A stretch of 50,949 nucleotides of DNA, taken from contig NZ_RAWB01000007.1 of the NCBI RefSeq assembly GCF_003612055.1, forward strand, positions 1 through 50,949. The letters are read 5' to 3'. This stretch comes from Corallococcus llansteffanensis. GTDB taxonomy: Bacteria; Myxococcota; Myxococcia; Myxococcales; Myxococcaceae. This document shows, in pieces, positions 48,194 to 50,949 of this stretch (within the stretch, counting starts at the first letter, position 1; the number at the start of each line of letters is the position of its first letter). The notes under the pieces were generated by a model. It saw only the letters and a program-made list of their open reading frames with translations. It was not told where the DNA came from and did not search any database. A program made the position numbers and the translations under genes.

Positions 48194-50949
48194 ATGAAAA
48201 TGACTCTTTTGCTGACGCAGCTGCTGCTGGGATTGGCGCTGCTGCCAGCCTGCGACCTGGAAGCTCCCCCTGCCGCCGGGACGCCCGCACAGTCGACCTC
48301 GCCCCTGGATGTGCGGGCCCGGCCGGCGCGGGTGGCCGGGGGCGCACGCCACTCCTTGAGCCTCACCCCGACCGGCAATGTCTGGGCCTGGGGCGACAAC
48401 GCCCAGGGCCAGCTGGGTGACGGCACCGCGACCGGGCGCGCCCTCCCGGGGCCCGTTCCGGGGCTGGGGACCGTGAAGGCCGTGGCCGCGGGAGGCCAGC
48501 ACTCCCTGGCGTTGCGCGCCGACGGCACGGTCCGGGCCTGGGGCGACAACCTCCATGGCCAGCTGGGCGACGGTACGAACAGCCCACGGTCCACGCCGGT
48601 CCCGGTGCAGGGCCTGACGGGCGTGGTGCACCTGGCCAGCGGTCTGGAGTTCTCGCTCGCCCTGCGCGAGGACGGGACCGTCTGGACCTGGGGGGCCAAC
48701 GCCTTCGGCCAGCTGGGCGACGGTACCTCCGCCGACCGGACCCTCCCCGCGCCCGTCCCCACGCTCACCGGGGTGGTCTCCATCGCCGCGGGCGACACGC
48801 ACGGGATTGCGCTGCGCTCCGATGGCACCGTCTGGGCCTGGGGCCGGAACACCGAGGGCCAGCTCGGGGACAACACCACCGTCAACCGGAGCGCGCCCGT
48901 CCAGGTTCTGGGCCTGAGCACCGTCGTCGCGCTGACGGGGGGCGGGCGTCACTCGCTGGCGCTGCGCGCGGACGGCTCCGTCTGGGTGTGGGGCGACAAC
49001 ACCCAGGGCCAGCTGGGCCTCGGCACCGTCAACAACAAGCGCCTGAAGGCGGTGAAGCAGACCACCCTCTCGGAGGTGACGGCGCTGGCGGCGGGGAGCG
49101 CGCACTCGCTGGCGCTGCGCTCGGACGGCACCGTCTGGGCCTGGGGCCACAACGCCTCCGGCCCCCTGGGGGACGGCACGACCAGCACGCGGTCCACGCC
49201 GGTCCCGGTGACGGGCTTGAGCGGGGTCCTCGCGCTTGGAGCGGGGGCCTCCCACTCGCTGGCGCAGCGGACGGACGGCGCCCTCTGGACGTGGGGTGAC
49301 AACGCCCAGGGCCAGCTGGGCGACGGACAGCTCACCCCGCGCACGACGCCCGGGCTCATCGGTGCCGGCTCCGGCGTCCTGCGCTTCTCCGCGGGCGGGA
49401 GCTCCTCCCTGGTCGTGAAGCCGGACGGCACCGTCTGGGCCTGGGGGGAGAACCTCTACGGCCAGCTCGGGGATGGCACCACCACCACCCACCGCGTTCC
49501 CGTCCAGGTGCCAGGCCTGAGTGACGTGGTCGCCGTCTCCATGGGCTCCTCCCACGCCCTGGCGCTCCGGGCCGACGGCACCGTTTGGGCCTGGGGCTCG
49601 AACTTCCGGGGCCAGCTGGGCGACGGCACCTTCGTGGACCGCCTCACGCCGACGCAGGTGCGCTTCCTGAGCGGCGTCGTGGCCATCTCCGTGGGCTACT
49701 ACCACTCCTCCGCGCTGCGCTCCGACGGCACCGTCTGGGCCTGGGGCGACAACGCGAGCGGACAGCTCGGCAACAACTCGACGACCAACACCGTCGACCC
49801 CTCGCAGGTGTTGAGCTTGATCAACGTCACCGCGCTCTCCACGGGGGACGCCCACTCGGTGGCGCTGCGCTCCGACGGCACTGTCTGGGTCTGGGGCGAC
49901 AACTCCTCGCGGCAGCTGGGGGACGGCACCCGGACCAACCGGCTGCTTCCCAAGCGGCTGACCACCCTGAGCGGCGTGGCGGAGGTCTCCGCGGGCAGCA
50001 TCCACTCGCTGGCCCGGCTCACGGACGGCACGGTCTGGGCCTGGGGTGACAACGCCGACGGCGCGCTGGGGGATGGCACCACCACCTCTCGGGCCGTGCC
50101 CACGCGCGTGACGGGCCTGAGCGGCGCGACGACGATCCTCGCGGGCGACAGCTACTCGCTGGCGCTGCGCTCCGACGGCACTGTCTGGGCCTGGGGCGAC
50201 AACTCCCGGGGCGAGCTGGGAGACGGCACCGAGGCCGACCGCACCACCCCCACGCAGGTGCCGGGGTTGAGCGATGTGCGGGCCCTTGCCGGGGGCGACC
50301 TCCACGTGCTGGCCCAGGGCGCGGACGGCGAGCTCTGGAGCTGGGGCTCCAATGAGTACGGTCAGCTCGGAACCGGCGAGGTTCCCTACCACCTCACGCC
50401 CTTCCGGCTCCCGGACCTGGACGCGGTGGTGGCCCTCTACGCGAACACCGGCCGCTCCCTGGCGCTGCGTTCGGACGGCACCGTCTGGGCCTGGGGATGG
50501 AAGCAGGGGACGGGGACCCCGGCGGACCGCTCCTTCCCCGAACCGGTGCCCGGCGTGAGCGGCGCGGCGGCCGTCGCTCCGGGGAGCACCCACACCGTGG
50601 TGCTGGGCACGGACGGCACCGTCCAGGCCTGGGGAGAGAACTACTGGGGGCAGCTCGGCAACGGCTCCACCACCCCGAGCGACACGCCCCTCCCGGTGCC
50701 GGGGCTGAGCGGGGTGGTGGCCATCTCCGCGGGCTACGCCCACACGCTGGCGCTGCGCTCGGACGGCACCGTCTGGGCCTGGGGGTGGAACGGCTCCGGC
50801 ATCCTCGGGGATGGCACCTCGTTCAACCGCTCCAGCCCGGTCCAGGTGCTGGGGCTGAGCGGGGTGGTCGCCGTGTCGGCGGGGGTGGTCCACTCGCTGG
50901 CACTGCGCTCCGACGGCACCGTCTGGGCGTGGGGCGCGGACCACTACTC
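48194..50949 (+). CDS. RCC1-repeat lipoprotein, 5' part
   Basis: At least 918 residues; the C-terminus lies outside the window. Signal with lipobox ALLPAC (near residue 20). From residue about 45 the protein is a series of RCC1/BNR-type units of about 50 residues, each with a version of AGxxHSLALRxDGTVWAWG and GQLGDGT. Eighteen units are visible, the last cut by the edge, so at least two and a half seven-bladed propellers are present. In eukaryotes RCC1 is a Ran exchange factor; bacterial versions are surface or secreted binding scaffolds, so no GEF role is implied. Two units (those containing GADGELWSWG and GWKQGTGT) deviate most. An open frame of the same length on the other strand is a shadow. 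The start at 48194 is the first ATG of the signal peptide; ATG 48200 is in frame too. Shine-Dalgarno is weak. Confidence 0.95.
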   Translation, partial: MKMTLLLTQLLLGLALLPACDLEAPPAAGTPAQSTSPLDVRARPARVAGGARHSLSLTPTGNVWAWGDNAQGQLGDGTATGRALPGPVPGLGTVKAVAAGGQHSLALRADGTVRAWGDNLHGQLGDGTNSPRSTPVPVQGLTGVVHLASGLEFSLALREDGTVWTWGANAFGQLGDGTSADRTLPAPVPTLTGVVSIAAGDTHGIALRSDGTVWAWGRNTEGQLGDNTTVNRSAPVQVLGLSTVVALTGGGRHSLALRADGSVWVWGDNTQGQLGLGTVNNKRLKAVKQTTLSEVTALAAGSAHSLALRSDGTVWAWGHNASGPLGDGTTSTRSTPVPVTGLSGVLALGAGASHSLAQRTDGALWTWGDNAQGQLGDGQLTPRTTPGLIGAGSGVLRFSAGGSSSLVVKPDGTVWAWGENLYGQLGDGTTTTHRVPVQVPGLSDVVAVSMGSSHALALRADGTVWAWGSNFRGQLGDGTFVDRLTPTQVRFLSGVVAISVGYYHSSALRSDGTVWAWGDNASGQLGNNSTTNTVDPSQVLSLINVTALSTGDAHSVALRSDGTVWVWGDNSSRQLGDGTRTNRLLPKRLTTLSGVAEVSAGSIHSLARLTDGTVWAWGDNADGALGDGTTTSRAVPTRVTGLSGATTILAGDSYSLALRSDGTVWAWGDNSRGELGDGTEADRTTPTQVPGLSDVRALAGGDLHVLAQGADGELWSWGSNEYGQLGTGEVPYHLTPFRLPDLDAVVALYANTGRSLALRSDGTVWAWGWKQGTGTPADRSFPEPVPGVSGAAAVAPGSTHTVVLGTDGTVQAWGENYWGQLGNGSTTPSDTPLPVPGLSGVVAISAGYAHTLALRSDGTVWAWGWNGSGILGDGTSFNRSSPVQVLGLSGVVAVSAGVVHSLALRSDGTVWAWGADHY
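48335..50949 (+). repeat. Tandem RCC1-coding repeats, about 150 bp period
   Basis: Eighteen direct repeats of the RCC1 unit, with high DNA identity in the GACGGCACCGTCTGGGCCTG core. Copies are close enough in sequence for recombination to change copy number. Confidence 0.85.

Noticed and set aside
48182-50944. 920-residue open frame on the minus strand
   Set aside because: Antisense to the RCC1-repeat gene; the plus frame shows 18 clear RCC1 units and a lipobox, the minus frame only reflects the repeat period.
1-50949. tRNA, rRNA, riboswitch, CRISPR array, phage or insertion sequence
   Set aside because: None recognised on either strand by eye. Small or divergent elements could have been missed without a covariance-model search.

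Overview
The window is GC-rich DNA with strong third-position G/C, many predicted lipoproteins, a giant non-ribosomal peptide synthetase (NRPS) and several families typical of Myxococcota (MopE-like metal-binding lipoprotein, RCC1-repeat lipoprotein, DUF2267, neprosin-domain protein). It most resembles a Myxococcus/Corallococcus-type chromosome. This is a judgement from composition and gene content, not from a database search. No tRNA, rRNA, CRISPR array or intact insertion sequence was found.

Layout. 1-11788 (minus) is the 5' part of an NRPS whose 3' end lies left of the window: three complete C-A-T modules plus C and part of A of a fourth. Specificity residues read from the A domains predict Ser, an aliphatic (Val-like) residue, Asp and probably Asp. 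Two pairs of module segments are near-identical DNA copies at constant offsets (3186 and 3198 bp). 12118-17975 holds DUF2267, a LysR regulator divergent from a DJ-1/PfpI protein, a large lipoprotein, a YihY membrane protein, an unknown protein and a GNAT acetyltransferase. 17994-25033 holds a neprosin-type lipoprotein, a HAD hydrolase, a membrane-anchored M20 peptidase, an acyltransferase-3 membrane protein, a FemAB/GNAT-like protein and a secreted beta-helix protein. 25027-32198 holds three regulator or enzyme groups (GlxA-type AraC regulator/NAD(P)-binding protein; TetR/alpha-beta hydrolase with two operator-like palindromes; secreted esterase), a Cys-rich small lipoprotein and a large lipoprotein.

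32273-39962 (minus) is a tightly overlapping three-gene operon: an AsmA-like giant envelope protein, a lipoprotein whose C-terminus resembles YdbL/DUF1318, and a beta-propeller/TPR protein. It recalls the Escherichia coli YdbH-YnbE-YdbL lipid-transport system, with a different composition, and is the best candidate here for an undescribed variant of a known machine. 40142-46619 (plus, with one minus gene) holds a coiled-coil membrane protein, a MarR-GNAT fusion, a flavin reductase, a TPR membrane protein overlapping a MopE-motif lipoprotein, a Cys-rich small lipoprotein and a PLP-dependent decarboxylase. 46694-47824 (minus) pairs an Asp-rich small lipoprotein with a ferritin-like protein. 48194 to the right edge is an RCC1-repeat lipoprotein with at least 18 repeats, running out of the window.

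Most genes are single units facing each other or paired divergently; compact GC hairpins sit between several convergent genes. Start codons were chosen from Shine-Dalgarno spacing, signal-peptide position and family N-termini, so some differ from the longest open frame.
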